Assembly: GCA_017307315.1 (NCBI GenBank)
Contig: JAFKFF010000196.1
Span: 1-8,685, forward strand
Source: Alphaproteobacteria bacterium
Lineage (GTDB): Bacteria; Pseudomonadota; Alphaproteobacteria; Micropepsales; Micropepsaceae
DNA length: 8,685 nt
Direction of reading: 5' to 3'
Shown here: one piece after another, positions 1 through 7,881 of the stretch
Position numbering within the stretch: the stretch's first letter is position 1
Layout: each line of letters begins with the position of its first letter
Position numbers and translations under genes: made by a program
The notes under the pieces: model-generated
What the model saw: the letters and a program-made list of their open reading frames with translations, nothing else
Databases searched by the model: none
What the model was told of the DNA's origin: nothing

Positions 1-98
<98 letters not shown>

Positions 99-102
99 TC
101 AT

Positions 103-108
103 TCCTCT
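103..108 (-). promoter_or_regulatory. dnaK ribosome-binding site
   Basis: AGAGGA on the minus strand lies 7 nt upstream of the dnaK ATG at 95-93. Spacing and match to the anti-Shine-Dalgarno sequence are good and support that start. I found no obvious segment in the leader complementary to this site, so a simple ROSE-like or fourU RNA thermometer that sequesters it is not supported. Confidence 0.7.
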
Positions 109-120
109 CGAACGGGCATG

Positions 121-132
121 GGGTCCTGACCC
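121..132 (-). repeat. Small hairpin in dnaK leader
   Basis: This is a perfect inverted repeat, GGGTC-2 nt-GACCC, which as RNA would fold with four pairs and a 4-nt loop. It sits about 12 nt upstream of the dnaK Shine-Dalgarno sequence. It is short, so chance occurrence in G+C-rich DNA cannot be excluded. It is listed because it is one of two perfect hairpins in the leader. Confidence 0.3.
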
Positions 133-183
133 TTGACGGCGTCCTCCGGTCCATCCCATTGAAATCTTTGACAAAAACAAGCC

Positions 184-199
184 CATGGGCATTCCCATG
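184..199 (-). repeat. Hairpin in distal dnaK leader
   Basis: This is a perfect inverted repeat CATGGG-4 nt-CCCATG. It begins about 9 nt downstream of the predicted dnaK start point, so it would form near the 5' end of the mRNA, where it could protect the message. No function is proven. Confidence 0.35.
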
Positions 200-213
200 C
201 CGGCTTCAGGGGG

Positions 214-243
214 TATATAGGGAGCAAGCCCGAAGTTGCCAAG
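214..243 (-). promoter_or_regulatory. Overlapping RpoH (sigma-32) and housekeeping-like promoters of dnaK
   Basis: On the minus strand, CTTG (243-240) is followed after 18 nt by CCTATAT (221-215). This fits the alphaproteobacterial heat-shock sigma consensus CTTG-N17/18-CYTATNT. In the same place TTGGCA (242-237) lies 17 nt from TATATA (219-214), a fair match to the housekeeping TTGACA-N17-TATAAT pattern. The two elements are offset by only one or two bases, so basal and heat-induced transcription would start at nearly the same base, around 208. That leaves a leader of about 112 nt before dnaK. The -35 region lies between the arms of an 8-bp inverted repeat (233-253). The match and its position upstream of dnaK make the RpoH element convincing; use of the second element is inference. 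Confidence 0.75.
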
Positions 244-253
244 GCGGCAACTT
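233..253. repeat. 8-bp inverted repeat across the dnaK -35 region
   Basis: AAGTTGCC (233-240) and GGCAACTT (246-253) form a perfect inverted repeat around a 5-nt centre. It overlaps the -35 elements of the dnaK promoter and starts 16 nt after the tspO stop codon. It could be an operator that limits dnaK transcription, or an RNA hairpin at the 3' end of the tspO message. No T-run follows on the minus strand, so it is not a standard intrinsic terminator. It does not resemble CIRCE, the HrcA operator. Confidence 0.5.
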
Positions 254-269
254 GCCAGATGCCGGTTTT

Positions 270-773
270 TCAGGGGTTAAGGGTCCAGAAAGCGTAGGTC
301 AGGAAGGCGGCGAAACTCGTCCACGCCAGATAGGGCAGGAAAAGCAAACCGGCAAGCCGGTCGCGCCGCCAGAACAGGATCGCGGTCGCCAGGATCAGCG
401 CGACCAGGACGCAGATCTCGATGAAAGCGAGCCCGATCCGATGGGCGGCGAAGAAGATCGCGCTCCAGGCGAAATTGAAAATGAGTTGCAAGGCGTAAGA
501 AAGCATCTCGGGACTCTTCGTTCCGGCGACACGCCATGTCCGCCAGGCGGCGACCGCCATCAGCACATAGAGCGCGGTCCAGACCGGCGCGAACACCCAA
601 TTGGGCGGCGCGAAGGAGGGATGGGACAGGCCCGCATACCAGCCTTCGATATTGGGCTCGGTGAAGGTGCTGGCCGAGGCGCCGACCGCGACCGTGACCA
701 GGATGAAGAACAGCAGCGGCCGCCTTTTGGCGCGCCTGGGATCGTCGTCGGCTGAGTCCAGGAAGCTCATCAT
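270..773 (-). CDS. tspO: TspO/MBR family tryptophan-rich sensory membrane protein
   Basis: This encodes a 167-residue polytopic inner-membrane protein of the TspO/MBR (translocator protein/peripheral benzodiazepine receptor) family. Members bind porphyrins; in Rhodobacter sphaeroides TspO tunes tetrapyrrole-linked gene expression. Family hallmarks are visible: WY at 45-46, then HPSFAPPNWVFAPVW at 51-65, matching the conserved KPxFxPPxWVFxPVW loop, and NFAWSAIFF around 99-107. Five hydrophobic segments fit the family fold: roughly 20-36, 61-77, 89-109, 112-134 and 140-163. Length is normal and the gene looks intact. Two adjacent ATGs (773-771 and 770-768) overlap the TGA of the upstream peptidase gene, so translation is probably coupled. 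Ligand and physiological role here cannot be read from sequence. Confidence 0.9.
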   Translation of the reverse strand: MMSFLDSADDDPRRAKRRPLLFFILVTVAVGASASTFTEPNIEGWYAGLSHPSFAPPNWVFAPVWTALYVLMAVAAWRTWRVAGTKSPEMLSYALQLIFNFAWSAIFFAAHRIGLAFIEICVLVALILATAILFWRRDRLAGLLFLPYLAWTSFAAFLTYAFWTLNP

Positions 774-1834
774 TCCCGCAACGCGTGATCGGCCAGGATG
801 GCGGCAATCGCCGTCGCCACTTTCTTGGCGGTGGGAATGTGCAGGAATTCGTTGGGGCCATGGGCGTTGGAATGCGGGCCCAAGACGCCGGTCACCACGA
901 ACTGGGTCTTGGGGAATTTCCGGCCCAGCATCGCCATGAAGGGAATGGAGCCGCCTTCGCCCATGAAGGCCACCGGCTTGCCGAAGGCATCGTTGCTGGC
1001 CTTGTCCAGCGCCTTCGCCAGCCAGGGCGCCAGCGCCGGCGCGTTCCAGCCGCCGTCCATTTGCGGCGCATCGAACGTCACCGCCGCGCCATAGGGCGGA
1101 TTTTCTTCCAGCGCCTTTTTGACGGCCAGCCGCGCCGGTTCAGCCTCGCAGGTGGGCGGCAGGCGCAACGACAATTTCAAGGTCGTGTAGGGCAACAGGA
1201 CATTGCCGCCATTTTCCGGCAGGGGATAGCCATCCACCGCCGTGATCGCCAGCTGCGGCCGCCAGGTGCGGCCCAGGATCAATTCGGCATTGTCGGTCGC
1301 CATCGGCTTTACGCCCGGCGCGAAAGGCAGCTTGGTATGGACTTCGTCGCCCAGGATGGCGGCGGCTTGCTTTGCCTGCTGGCTGCGGTCCGGCGGAATC
1401 TGCACGAACAGATCGTCCAGCTTCATCTGCCCGGTCGCTTCGTCTTCGATCCGCGACAGAAGCTGGCGCGCGATGCGGAAGGAGGATGCCACCACGCCGC
1501 TGGCGTCGCCCGAATGCACGCCTTCGCTCAGGACCCGCACCGTCAGGTTGCCGATCACCATGCCGCGCAAGGAGGTGGTGAGCCAAAGCTGGTCGTAATT
1601 GCCGCACCCCGAATCCAGGCAGACGACCAGATCCGGCGTGCCGATGCGATCGGACAGGTGATCGATATAGAAGGGCAGGTCGGGGGAGCCGGATTCCTCG
1701 CAAGCCTCGATCACGATCACCGTGCGGGCATGCGCGAGACCTTGTTCCTTCAGCGCCAGCAGCGCGCTCAAGGCGGCGAACAGGGCATAGCCGTCATCGG
1801 CGCAGCCGCGGCCATACAGCTTGTCGTCCTTCAA
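770..1834 (-). pseudogene. M20-family dipeptidase, C-terminal fragment of a disrupted gene
   Basis: This is the larger part of an M20 family (CNDP/ArgE/DapE clan) zinc peptidase that normally hydrolyses dipeptides or acylated amino acids. It is open for 354 residues from a TTG at 1834. It keeps KLYGRGCADDG (5-15) with the metal-bridging Asp, the catalytic and zinc-binding Glu pair EE at 46-47, the zinc Asp in CLDSG (D74), the GVHSG dimerisation/lid motif, and the C-terminal zinc His in NAHGPNEF (H325). The preceding YGHxDKQP block, which supplies the first zinc His and its supporting Asp, is absent. The N-terminal part lies in another frame (1794-2096). If translated alone it should be inactive. 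The TTG has no convincing ribosome-binding site. Its stop overlaps the tspO ATG. It could be a true pseudogene or a sequence error. Confidence 0.85.
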
Positions 1835-2096
1835 TCTCGATGAAGATCAGCGGCGTGCGGCCGGGCAGTTGCACCACCTCAAGCGCTGCACCGGGGAAGG
1901 CTTTGAGTTTCCCGCGTGCCCAGGCGGAAAACATCTCCACCACTTGCGCCATATGGCCGTGCTTCTCCCAGTCGGGATCGAAGGCCGGGCTCTTGTTGGG
2001 AATGCGGATGTAATCGATCAGCGCGGGGATGATCTCGCGCTCCCAGATGCCTTCCATGAAGGCGCGTGTCTTTGCCGCGTCAATCATTGATGTCAT
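1794..2096 (-). pseudogene. M20-family dipeptidase, N-terminal fragment of a disrupted gene
   Basis: These 100 residues begin with [19 protein letters not shown] and run through IPNKSPAFDPDWEKHGHMAQ (32-51) to LPGRTPLIFIEIEG (77-90), all typical of the N-terminal part of M20 dipeptidases of about 460-480 residues. After residue 90 the frame changes and ten unrelated residues lead to a TGA. In intact relatives this point is followed by about 35-45 residues holding TVLLYGHxDKQP and the LGPWTPV segment, then KDGKLYGRG. Here the KDDKLYGRG equivalent follows almost at once in another frame. The lesion is therefore a frame-changing internal loss around 1820-1840, not a one-base slip. The start overlaps the end of maeB by 17 nt with no clear Shine-Dalgarno sequence, suggesting coupled translation. 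An in-frame ATG at 2087 is an alternative start. Confidence 0.82.
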
Positions 2097-4341
2097 AGGC
2101 CGCGACGATGGCGGCGTTGAAGATTTCGCTCATCTTGGCGCCGAGCGGGGTGATCTGCACGGATTTCTCCAGCCCCACCAGCAGGGGACCCATCACATTC
2201 ACTCCGCCCAGCTGCTGCAGCAGCTTGGTGGAAATCTGCGCCGAATGCATCGCCGGCATGATCAGCACATTGGCGGTGTCGGTGAGGCGGGAGAAGGGAT
2301 AGAGGTCGAGCTTGGCCCGGTCCAGCGCCACGTCGGGGGCGACTTCGCCGTCATATTCGAAGTCCACGCCGCGGGTATCGAGCACATGCACCGCCTCGAT
2401 GATGCGCTCGCTACGCTCGGAGCGGGGAAAGCCGAAATTGGACGAGGCCAGCATCGCCACGCGCGGGGTCAGGCCCAGCTTGCGCGCCGTCGCAGCGGCG
2501 CGGATGGCGATGTCGGCGAGTTGCTCGGAATTGGGCAGCTCGGTGATGGAGGTATCCGCCACCAGCACGATGCGGCCCTTGGCGAAGACCACTTGCATGC
2601 CGATGGGGCGCACGCCGTGCGACGCGTCGATCAGGGTGCGCACGTCGTTCAGCGCGGCGGCATAGTTGCGCGTCACGCCCGTCACCATGGCATCGACATC
2701 GCCCGCCGCCAGCATCGAGGCGGCATAGATGTTGCGGTCGTTGGTCACCATGCGCACCGCGTCGCGATAAAGCACGCCGCGCCGCTGCAGCCGCTTGTAC
2801 AGCCGCTCGATATAGGGCGAGGCTTCCTGCGCCGACAGCGGCACGCGGATCTCCAGCGCCTGCGGGTCCAGCCCGATATGCTCGAAGCCGCGGCGCACCA
2901 CGTCGGCGCGGCCCACCAGCAAGGCCTTGCCCAGCCCGGAATTCTGGAAGGCGGCGGCGGCGCGGATCACCGCCTCGTCTTCGCCTTCGGCAAAGACCAC
3001 GCGCTTGGGCTTGGCGCGCACCGCCGTGGTGATGGTCTGGAACAGGCTGGCGGAGGGATCGAGCCGCGCCGACAGCTGATAGGAATAATGATCCAGGTCC
3101 GCGATCGCGCGCCGCGCCACGCCGGTCTTGATCGCCGCTTCCGCCACCGCGCGGCTCACCCGGCTGATCAGGCGCGGATCGAACGGCACCGGAATGATGT
3201 AATCGGGGCCATAGACAGGGCGCGCGCCACGGTAAGCGGCGGCGACTTCGTCGGGCACATCCTCGCGCGCCAGCGCCGCCAGGGCTTCGGCGGCGGCGAC
3301 CTTCATCGCCTCGTTGATGGTGCGCGCCCGCACATCCAGCGCGCCGCGAAAGATATAGGGAAAGCCCAGGACATTGTTGACCTGGTTGGGATAGTCGCTG
3401 CGGCCGGTGGCGACGATGGCATCGGAGCGCACGGCTTTCACGTCTTCCGGCGTGATCTCCGGATCGGGATTGGCCATGGCGAAGACGATGGGCGCCTTGG
3501 CCATGGTCTTGATCATCTCCTGCGTGAAGGCGCCCTTGGCGGAGACGCCGATCAGCACGTCCGCGCCTTCGACCGCTTCGGCCAAAGTGCGCTTCTTGGT
3601 GACCACAGCATGGGCCGATTGCCACTGGTTGAGATCGGTGCGGTCCTTGGAGAGCACGCCCACCTTGTCCACCGCGATGCAGTTGCCCGGATGCACACCC
3701 ATTGCCTTGATGAGTTCCAATGTGGCGATGCCGGCCGCGCCGGGCCCGTTCAAGACGACTTTCATCTCCGACAATTTGCGGCCAGTGATGTTGGCGGCAT
3801 TGATCAGTCCCGCCGCCACGATGATGGCGGTGCCGTGCTGGTCGTCATGGAAGACGGGAATGTCCATGATCTCGCGCAGCTGCTGCTCGATGATGAAGCA
3901 GTCGGGCGAGCGCACGTCTTCCAGGTTGATGCCGCCGAAACTGGCGCCCAGATAGCGCACGCAGTTGATGAAGGCGTCGACATCCTCGGTCGAGACTTCC
4001 AGGTCCACTGCATCGACATCGGCGAAGCGCTTGAAGAGGACGGCCTTGCCTTCCATCACCGGCTTGGCGGCGGTCGCGCCCAGATTGCCTAAGCCCAGGA
4101 TGGCGGTGCCGTTGGTGATCACCGCCACCATGTTGCCGCGGTTGGTGTAGTCGAAGGCGGCATCGGGATTTTCCGCGATGGCCCGGACGGGAACCGCCAC
4201 GCCCGGCGAATAGGCCAGGCTGAGGTCGCGCTGGGTCGCCATCGGCTTGGTCGGGGTGATCTCCAGCTTGCCCGGCTTGGCGCCGGCGTGAAAGGACAGG
4301 GCTTCATCGTCAGTGAAAGTCGGGCGCTCGATGATAGGCAT
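2080..4341 (-). CDS. maeB: NADP-dependent malic enzyme with C-terminal phosphotransacetylase-like domain
   Basis: This 753-residue cytoplasmic enzyme oxidatively decarboxylates malate to pyruvate and CO2 with reduction of NADP+ (some alphaproteobacterial relatives prefer NAD+). It links the TCA cycle to gluconeogenesis and NADPH supply. Order of domains: malic enzyme N-terminal region with YSPGVA (44-49), catalytic-site [20 protein letters not shown] (93-112), FHDDQHGT (164-171) that helps bind metal and malate, a Rossmann GPGAAG (199-204), then from about 445 a phosphate acetyltransferase-like domain ending [20 protein letters not shown]. In studied hybrid malic enzymes this last domain mediates acetyl-CoA regulation and is not an active transacetylase. 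ATG 4341 is preferred over an upstream TTG at 4365 because MPIIERPTF matches family starts. Length is typical and the gene is intact. The dipeptidase and tspO follow in a likely operon; mutS diverges. Confidence 0.95.
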   Translation of the reverse strand: MPIIERPTFTDDEALSFHAGAKPGKLEITPTKPMATQRDLSLAYSPGVAVPVRAIAENPDAAFDYTNRGNMVAVITNGTAILGLGNLGATAAKPVMEGKAVLFKRFADVDAVDLEVSTEDVDAFINCVRYLGASFGGINLEDVRSPDCFIIEQQLREIMDIPVFHDDQHGTAIIVAAGLINAANITGRKLSEMKVVLNGPGAAGIATLELIKAMGVHPGNCIAVDKVGVLSKDRTDLNQWQSAHAVVTKKRTLAEAVEGADVLIGVSAKGAFTQEMIKTMAKAPIVFAMANPDPEITPEDVKAVRSDAIVATGRSDYPNQVNNVLGFPYIFRGALDVRARTINEAMKVAAAEALAALAREDVPDEVAAAYRGARPVYGPDYIIPVPFDPRLISRVSRAVAEAAIKTGVARRAIADLDHYSYQLSARLDPSASLFQTITTAVRAKPKRVVFAEGEDEAVIRAAAAFQNSGLGKALLVGRADVVRRGFEHIGLDPQALEIRVPLSAQEASPYIERLYKRLQRRGVLYRDAVRMVTNDRNIYAASMLAAGDVDAMVTGVTRNYAAALNDVRTLIDASHGVRPIGMQVVFAKGRIVLVADTSITELPNSEQLADIAIRAAATARKLGLTPRVAMLASSNFGFPRSERSERIIEAVHVLDTRGVDFEYDGEVAPDVALDRAKLDLYPFSRLTDTANVLIMPAMHSAQISTKLLQQLGGVNVMGPLLVGLEKSVQITPLGAKMSEIFNAAIVAAYDIND

Positions 4342-4437
4342 GGAAATCCGTCGGGTTCTCAGCAATCCACAGGATATCGGCCCGGCATGTCACGCGGCTG
4401 TCGGGCGATGTGGAACCCATCTGATAGGCTTTTCGCC
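4342..4437. other. Divergent maeB/mutS intergenic region
   Basis: This 96-nt gap separates the maeB ATG (minus strand) from the mutS ATG (plus strand) and must hold start signals for both directions. I could not pick out a convincing -35/-10 pair on either strand, nor a strong Shine-Dalgarno sequence for either gene. No notable inverted repeat was seen. Confidence 0.5.
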
Positions 4438-5820
4438 ATGACGGAACAACCATCCCTGCCGCCCGCGTCTTCGGGCGAGGTCACGCCGATGATGGCGCAG
4501 TATCTCGCCATTAAGAACGCGCATGAAGATTATTTGCTCTTCTACCGGATGGGCGACTTCTACGAACTCTTCTTCGCCGATGCAGCAAAGGCGTCGGAGG
4601 CCTTGGACATCGCGCTGACCAAGCGCGGCAAACATCTGGGCGACGACATCCCGATGTGCGGGGTGCCTGTCCATGCCGCTGAATCCTATATGGAAAAGCT
4701 GATCCGCAAGGGCTTTCGGGTCGCGGTCTGCGAGCAGGTGGAAGATCCCGCCGAGGCGAAGAAGCGGGGCAGCAAGTCCGTGGTCCGGCGCGAAGTGATC
4801 CGGCTGGTCACCCCGGGCACCCTGACGGAGGACGCGCTCCTGGACGCGCGATCCTCCAATCTGCTGGCGGCGCTGGGCCGGGCGGGAAGCGGTTACGCCA
4901 TCGCCGCCGCCGACATGTCCACCGGCGCCTTCTGGGTCGCGAGCCTGAAGGAGAATGAGATCGCCGCCGAGCTGGCGCGGGTGGCGCCCCGCGAATTGCT
5001 GGTGCCCGATGGCCTTCTGGCGCACGAGACGGCCGGTCCCTTGTTGAAGGCGTTCAACGGCGCGTTGTCGCCGCTTGCCTCCAGCCGGTTCGATTCCGAC
5101 AATGGCGAGCGCGCCTTGACGCAGCATTACAAAGTCGCGGCGCTCGACGGGCTGGGAAGTTTTTCGCGCGCCGAATTGTCGGCGGCGGGCGCGCTGATCG
5201 CCTATCTCGACCTCACCCAGAAAGGCAGGCAGACGCGGCTGGCACGATTGGCGCGGGTAACCCCCGCCCATTTCATGGCCATCGATCAGGCGACGCGGCG
5301 CAATCTGGAACTGACCCAGACTTTGTCGGGCGCGCGTCACGGCAGCCTGTTGTCGGTGATCGACCGCACCGTGACGGCGGCGGGCGCGCGCGAGCTGGCG
5401 GCGCGGCTGGCGGCGCCGCTCACCGACGTGAAGACGATCGAGGCGCGTCACGATTCCGTCGCGCTTTTCACGGGCGACAGCGAGCTTCGGCGGCGCTTGC
5501 GCGAAGCCTTGCGCAGCGCACCCGATCTTTCCCGCGCCCTTGGGCGCTTGTCCGTGGGGCGGGGCGGACCGCGCGATCTCGCCAATCTGCGCGACGGCGT
5601 GAAAGCGGCGCGCGTCTTGCGCGACGGGCTGGCCCGCATTCCCTTGCCGGGCGAGGCGGCGCAGGCGCTGGACGCCATGGTGCCACCCGCGATGGCGGCT
5701 ATATCAAGAACAATGTCCATGCGCCCTTGGACGAATTGCGGACGCTTTCGCAGGAATCGCGCCGCGTCATCGCCGGGCTGGAAAGCCAGTACCGTCAGCG
5801 CTCGGGCGTGGCGGCGCTGA
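4438..5820 (+). pseudogene. mutS: DNA mismatch repair protein MutS, N-terminal fragment (frame-disrupted)
   Basis: MutS recognises mispaired bases and small loops and recruits MutL. This fragment carries the mismatch-recognition domain with the Phe-X-Glu wedge (FYE, residues 41-43, in [11 protein letters not shown]), the GVPVHAAE segment, the connector ([10 protein letters not shown]) and most of the lever/core region ([28 protein letters not shown]). Homology stops at about residue 417 (MVPP, base 5688). The next 43 residues are out of frame and unrelated, ending at a stop at 5818-5820. The continuation, RDGGYIKNN and onward, is in another frame from 5688. Compared with E. coli MutS as I recall it, about 20 residues before RDGG are also missing, so this is more than a one-base slip. 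ATG 4438 (MTEQPSLPP) fits family starts; upstream in-frame ATGs add unrelated sequence. Alone, this half lacks the ATPase and should be non-functional. Confidence 0.9.
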
Positions 5821-7043
5821 AGATCAAGCACAATGGCGTGTTGGGTTATTTCATCGAAGTCACCCAGCAACACGCCGACAAGTTGATGACCTATCGCGAC
5901 GAGGAGAGCCGCGAGCTTTTCCGCCATCGCCAGACCATGGCGGGCGCGGTGCGGTTTTCGACCGACGAACTGGCAAGCCTCGCCACCCGCATCGCCCAGA
6001 GCGCCGATGGCGCGCTGATGCTGGAGCGCGGATTGTTCGACGAGATGACGGCGCTGGCGCTGGAGCATGCCGATGCGCTGGGCGCCATCGCCGATGCGCT
6101 GGCGGTGATGGATGTCTCGGTGGCGCTGGCGGAACTGGCGGTTGCGGGCCGTTATGTGCGCCCGACCTTGGATAACGGGCTGGGGTTCAAGATCGCGCGG
6201 GGCCGCCATCCGGTGGTGGAGGCCGCGCTTCTTGCCGACAATGCGCGCGGCTTCGTGCCCAACGACTGCGACCTGTCGCCGAACGCCAAAGGCCGGTTGT
6301 GGCTGGTCACAGGCCCCAACATGGCGGGCAAATCCACCTTCCTGCGCCAGAACGCGCTGATCGCGATCCTGGCCCAGATGGGAAGCTTCGTGCCTGCCGA
6401 CAGCGCCCATATCGGCATCGTCGACCGCCTGTTCTCGCGCGTGGGCGCGGGCGACGATCTGGCGGCGGGCCGTTCCACCTTCATGGTCGAGATGGTGGAG
6501 ACCGCCGCCATCCTCAATCAAGCCACCGCCAAGTCGCTGGTCATTCTGGACGAGATCGGGCGCGGCACCGCGACCTATGACGGTCTCGCCATCGCCTGGG
6601 CGGCGGCGGAACATCTGCATGAAGCGAACAAGAGCCGCGCGCTCTTCGCCACGCATTATCACGAGATGGTGGCGCTGTGCGAGCGGCTGACCGCCATGAC
6701 CTGCGTCACCATGAAGGTGAAGGAATGGAACGACAGCATCGTCTTCCTGCATGAAGTGACGCCGGGCGCGGCGGATCGTTCTTACGGCATCCATGTCGCC
6801 AAGCTGGCGGGGCTGCCCCCGATGGTGGTGGCCCGCGCCGAAGAGGTGCTGCGCGCGCTGGAAGAAGGGCGCGAAGGCCATCAACCGCTGGCCCGGATCG
6901 ACGATTTGCCCCTGTTCGGGGCGGCCGCGCCCATGCCCAAGGCCCATGCGGTGGAAGAGGCGCTCAAGGCGGTCGAGCCCGACGCGCTCAGCCCGAAACA
7001 GGCGCTGGAAATCCTCTATGACCTGAAGCGGAAACTGCTTTAG
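5688..7043 (+). pseudogene. mutS: DNA mismatch repair protein MutS, C-terminal ATPase fragment (frame-disrupted)
   Basis: This is the second half of Mut[10 protein letters not shown] at 5688, the clamp domain (LDELRTL from 5727, [15 protein letters not shown]), the rest of the core, and the ABC-type ATPase. The ATPase shows Walker [11 protein letters not shown] (6309-6338), GRSTFMVEM, Walker B with [10 protein letters not shown], and THYHEM. It ends with the usual [17 protein letters not shown] tail, so this half is otherwise intact. It has no credible start: the first is a TTG at 5727 without a ribosome-binding site, inside the out-of-frame tail of the N-terminal fragment. Restoring one frame would give about 870 residues, slightly short of the usual 880-900 for alphaproteobacterial MutS. 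That the coding sequence is well conserved on both sides implies a recent lesion or a sequence error. A UspA-family gene starts 10 nt after the TAG. Confidence 0.9.
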
Positions 7044-7053
7044 CATTCAAGGT

Positions 7054-7527
7054 ATGAGCAGTTCCGCCGGCGCCCGCGTCCGCAAATTCCTGGTGGTGGT
7101 GGACACCACATCGGAATGCAAAGTGGCGCTGCGCTATGCCGCGCGCCGGGCCCAGCATACCGGCGGCCGCGTCACCCTGTTGGCGGCCGCCGCCCCGCCC
7201 GACTTCCAGCAATGGCGCGGCGTCGAAGAGATCATGGAAGACGAAGCCCATGCCGAGGCCGAGGCCCGGCTGCATGCGGCCGCGGGCACGGTCAATGCAT
7301 TGGCGGGTCTGCTGCCGGAACTGATCATCCTGCAGGGGCGGGTCACCGACTGCGTCAGCCAGCTTTTGAAGGAAGACAAGGACATCTCCATCCTGGTCCT
7401 GGCGGCGGGCGCGGGAAAGGAAGGCCCCGGTCCGCTGGTGACCATGTTCGCGGCCGGCGTTCAGGCGGTTCCCGTCACCATCGTTCCGGGAAATCTCACG
7501 GAAGCGGCAATCGACTCCATTGCGTAA
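7054..7527 (+). CDS. Universal stress protein (UspA) family protein
   Basis: This encodes a 157-residue single-domain protein of the universal stress protein family, cytoplasmic alpha/beta proteins usually induced by stress or growth arrest, often nucleotide-binding. Visible features: the first strand and conserved Asp in RKFLVVVDTTSECKVALRYA (10-29), a second strand GGRVTLLAAAAPP, a long acidic helix rich in Glu and Ala, the strand PELIILQG, the helix around VSQLLKEDKDISILVLAAG, and a final strand VPVTIVPG. The usual ATP-binding G-x2-G-x9-G(S/T) pattern is only loosely represented by GAGKEGPGP and following residues, so nucleotide binding is uncertain. The start at 7054 is 10 nt after the mutS stop, with AAGG just before the ATG (poor spacing), suggesting co-transcription with mutS. 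No specific role can be assigned. Confidence 0.8.
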   Translation: MSSSAGARVRKFLVVVDTTSECKVALRYAARRAQHTGGRVTLLAAAAPPDFQQWRGVEEIMEDEAHAEAEARLHAAAGTVNALAGLLPELIILQGRVTDCVSQLLKEDKDISILVLAAGAGKEGPGPLVTMFAAGVQAVPVTIVPGNLTEAAIDSIA

Positions 7528-7554
7528 GCGCACCGGCGGGCCGATAACCTCCCC

Positions 7555-7881
7555 ATGATGACCGGAAAAATCCTTGTCGGCATTGCGGTTTTCGTGGTCG
7601 CCGTGGTGCTTTGCCTGGGGCTTTACACTCTTTTCAAGGGTGGCAATACCGCCCGCACCTGGTCCAACAAGCTGATGCGCATCCGCATCCTGGCTCAGGC
7701 CGTGGCGATCGTGATCATCTCTCAGCCAGCATGGGTGAGCGACGGCCAGCGCCAAACATGGCTGAGTTGCTCCGGCGCCGTTGAACCGGCTGCCAACCCC
7801 TTATATGTAAGCCAGCCGCGGCTGGCGCCGGAGGCGCCCATTGAACGATCGGCGCATCTGTGCCCGGGACTGCGCAATTAA
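7555..7881 (+). CDS. HIG1-domain small membrane protein, aberrant C-terminus
   Basis: The first 55 residues match HIG1 (hypoxia-induced) family proteins, short two-helix membrane proteins whose mitochondrial relatives bind cytochrome c oxidase and respiratory supercomplexes. Seen here: a first membrane segment (about 6-27), the linker [22 protein letters not shown] with the HIG1-type R42-x-R44-x3-Q48 motif, and the start of a second helix, AVAIVII. Bacterial members are usually 60-70 residues with a complete second helix. Here the sequence turns polar after residue 55 (QPAWVSDGQ) and reads through a low-complexity, structured stretch to a stop at 7879-7881, giving 108 residues. The break coincides with an inverted repeat at 7721. 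The tail is probably not native; a frameshift, insertion or rearrangement is likely. Start is the first of two adjacent ATGs, 27 nt after the Usp gene. No Shine-Dalgarno sequence is evident. Confidence 0.65.
   Translation: MMTGKILVGIAVFVVAVVLCLGLYTLFKGGNTARTWSNKLMRIRILAQAVAIVIISQPAWVSDGQRQTWLSCSGAVEPAANPLYVSQPRLAPEAPIERSAHLCPGLRN
7721..7766. repeat. Inverted repeat at the HIG1 divergence point
   Basis: CTCAGCCA (7721-7728) and TGGCTGAG (7759-7766) are perfect 8-bp inverted arms around 30 nt. The left arm begins exactly where the HIG1-domain protein stops resembling its family. It could be a small palindromic insertion, the scar of a rearrangement, or an RNA structure in the leuC leader. Confidence 0.4.
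7781..7809 (+). promoter_or_regulatory. Candidate leuC promoter
   Basis: TTGAAC (7781-7786) is followed after 17 nt by TATGTA (7804-7809), with an A+T-rich TTATATGTAA in otherwise G+C-rich DNA. The match to the housekeeping consensus is moderate at -35 and weak at -10. Position, about 90 nt upstream of leuC, is reasonable. Transcription would begin within or just after the palindrome at 7811-7826. Confidence 0.35.
7811..7826. repeat. Perfect 16-bp palindrome in leuC upstream region
   Basis: GCCAGCCGCGGCTGGC is a perfect palindrome placed right after the candidate -10 element. Its left half (CAGCCG, 7813-7818) can also pair with CGGCTG at 7787-7792, so alternative hairpins are possible. It could be a dimeric regulator site at the start point or part of an RNA leader structure. 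No T-run follows, so it is not an intrinsic terminator. Confidence 0.45.

Larger units (their letters stand above)
7770..7833. repeat. 10-bp inverted repeat upstream of leuC
   Basis: CTCCGGCGCC (7770-7779) and GGCGCCGGAG (7824-7833) are perfect inverted arms enclosing 44 nt. They bracket the candidate promoter at 7781-7809, and the right arm overlaps the palindrome at 7811-7826. G+C-rich arms of this length are suggestive but not proof of function. Confidence 0.45.

Noticed and set aside
785..1843. Plus-strand frame of 352 codons opposite the dipeptidase
   Set aside because: The minus strand carries conserved M20 motifs throughout; this frame has the same biased composition as other shadows.
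2029..4092. Long open frame of 687 codons on the plus strand opposite maeB
   Set aside because: It is antisense to a clearly recognisable malic enzyme, is very rich in His, Gly, Arg and Asp as expected from a complementary-strand frame in G+C-rich DNA, and shows no family motif.
5677..5730. Programmed ribosomal frameshift in mutS
   Set aside because: No slippery sequence or downstream stimulator was evident, and conserved residues seem to be missing at the junction, which slippage would not restore.
5448..7046. Open frame of 532 codons on the minus strand opposite mutS
   Set aside because: It is a shadow of the MutS coding sequence on the other strand, His/Gln/Arg-rich with no recognisable domain.
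7770..7840. tRNA-like gene in the hairpin-rich region before leuC
   Set aside because: A GTTCAA-containing hairpin on the minus strand recalls a T arm, but stem and loop lengths are wrong and no acceptor or anticodon stem fits.
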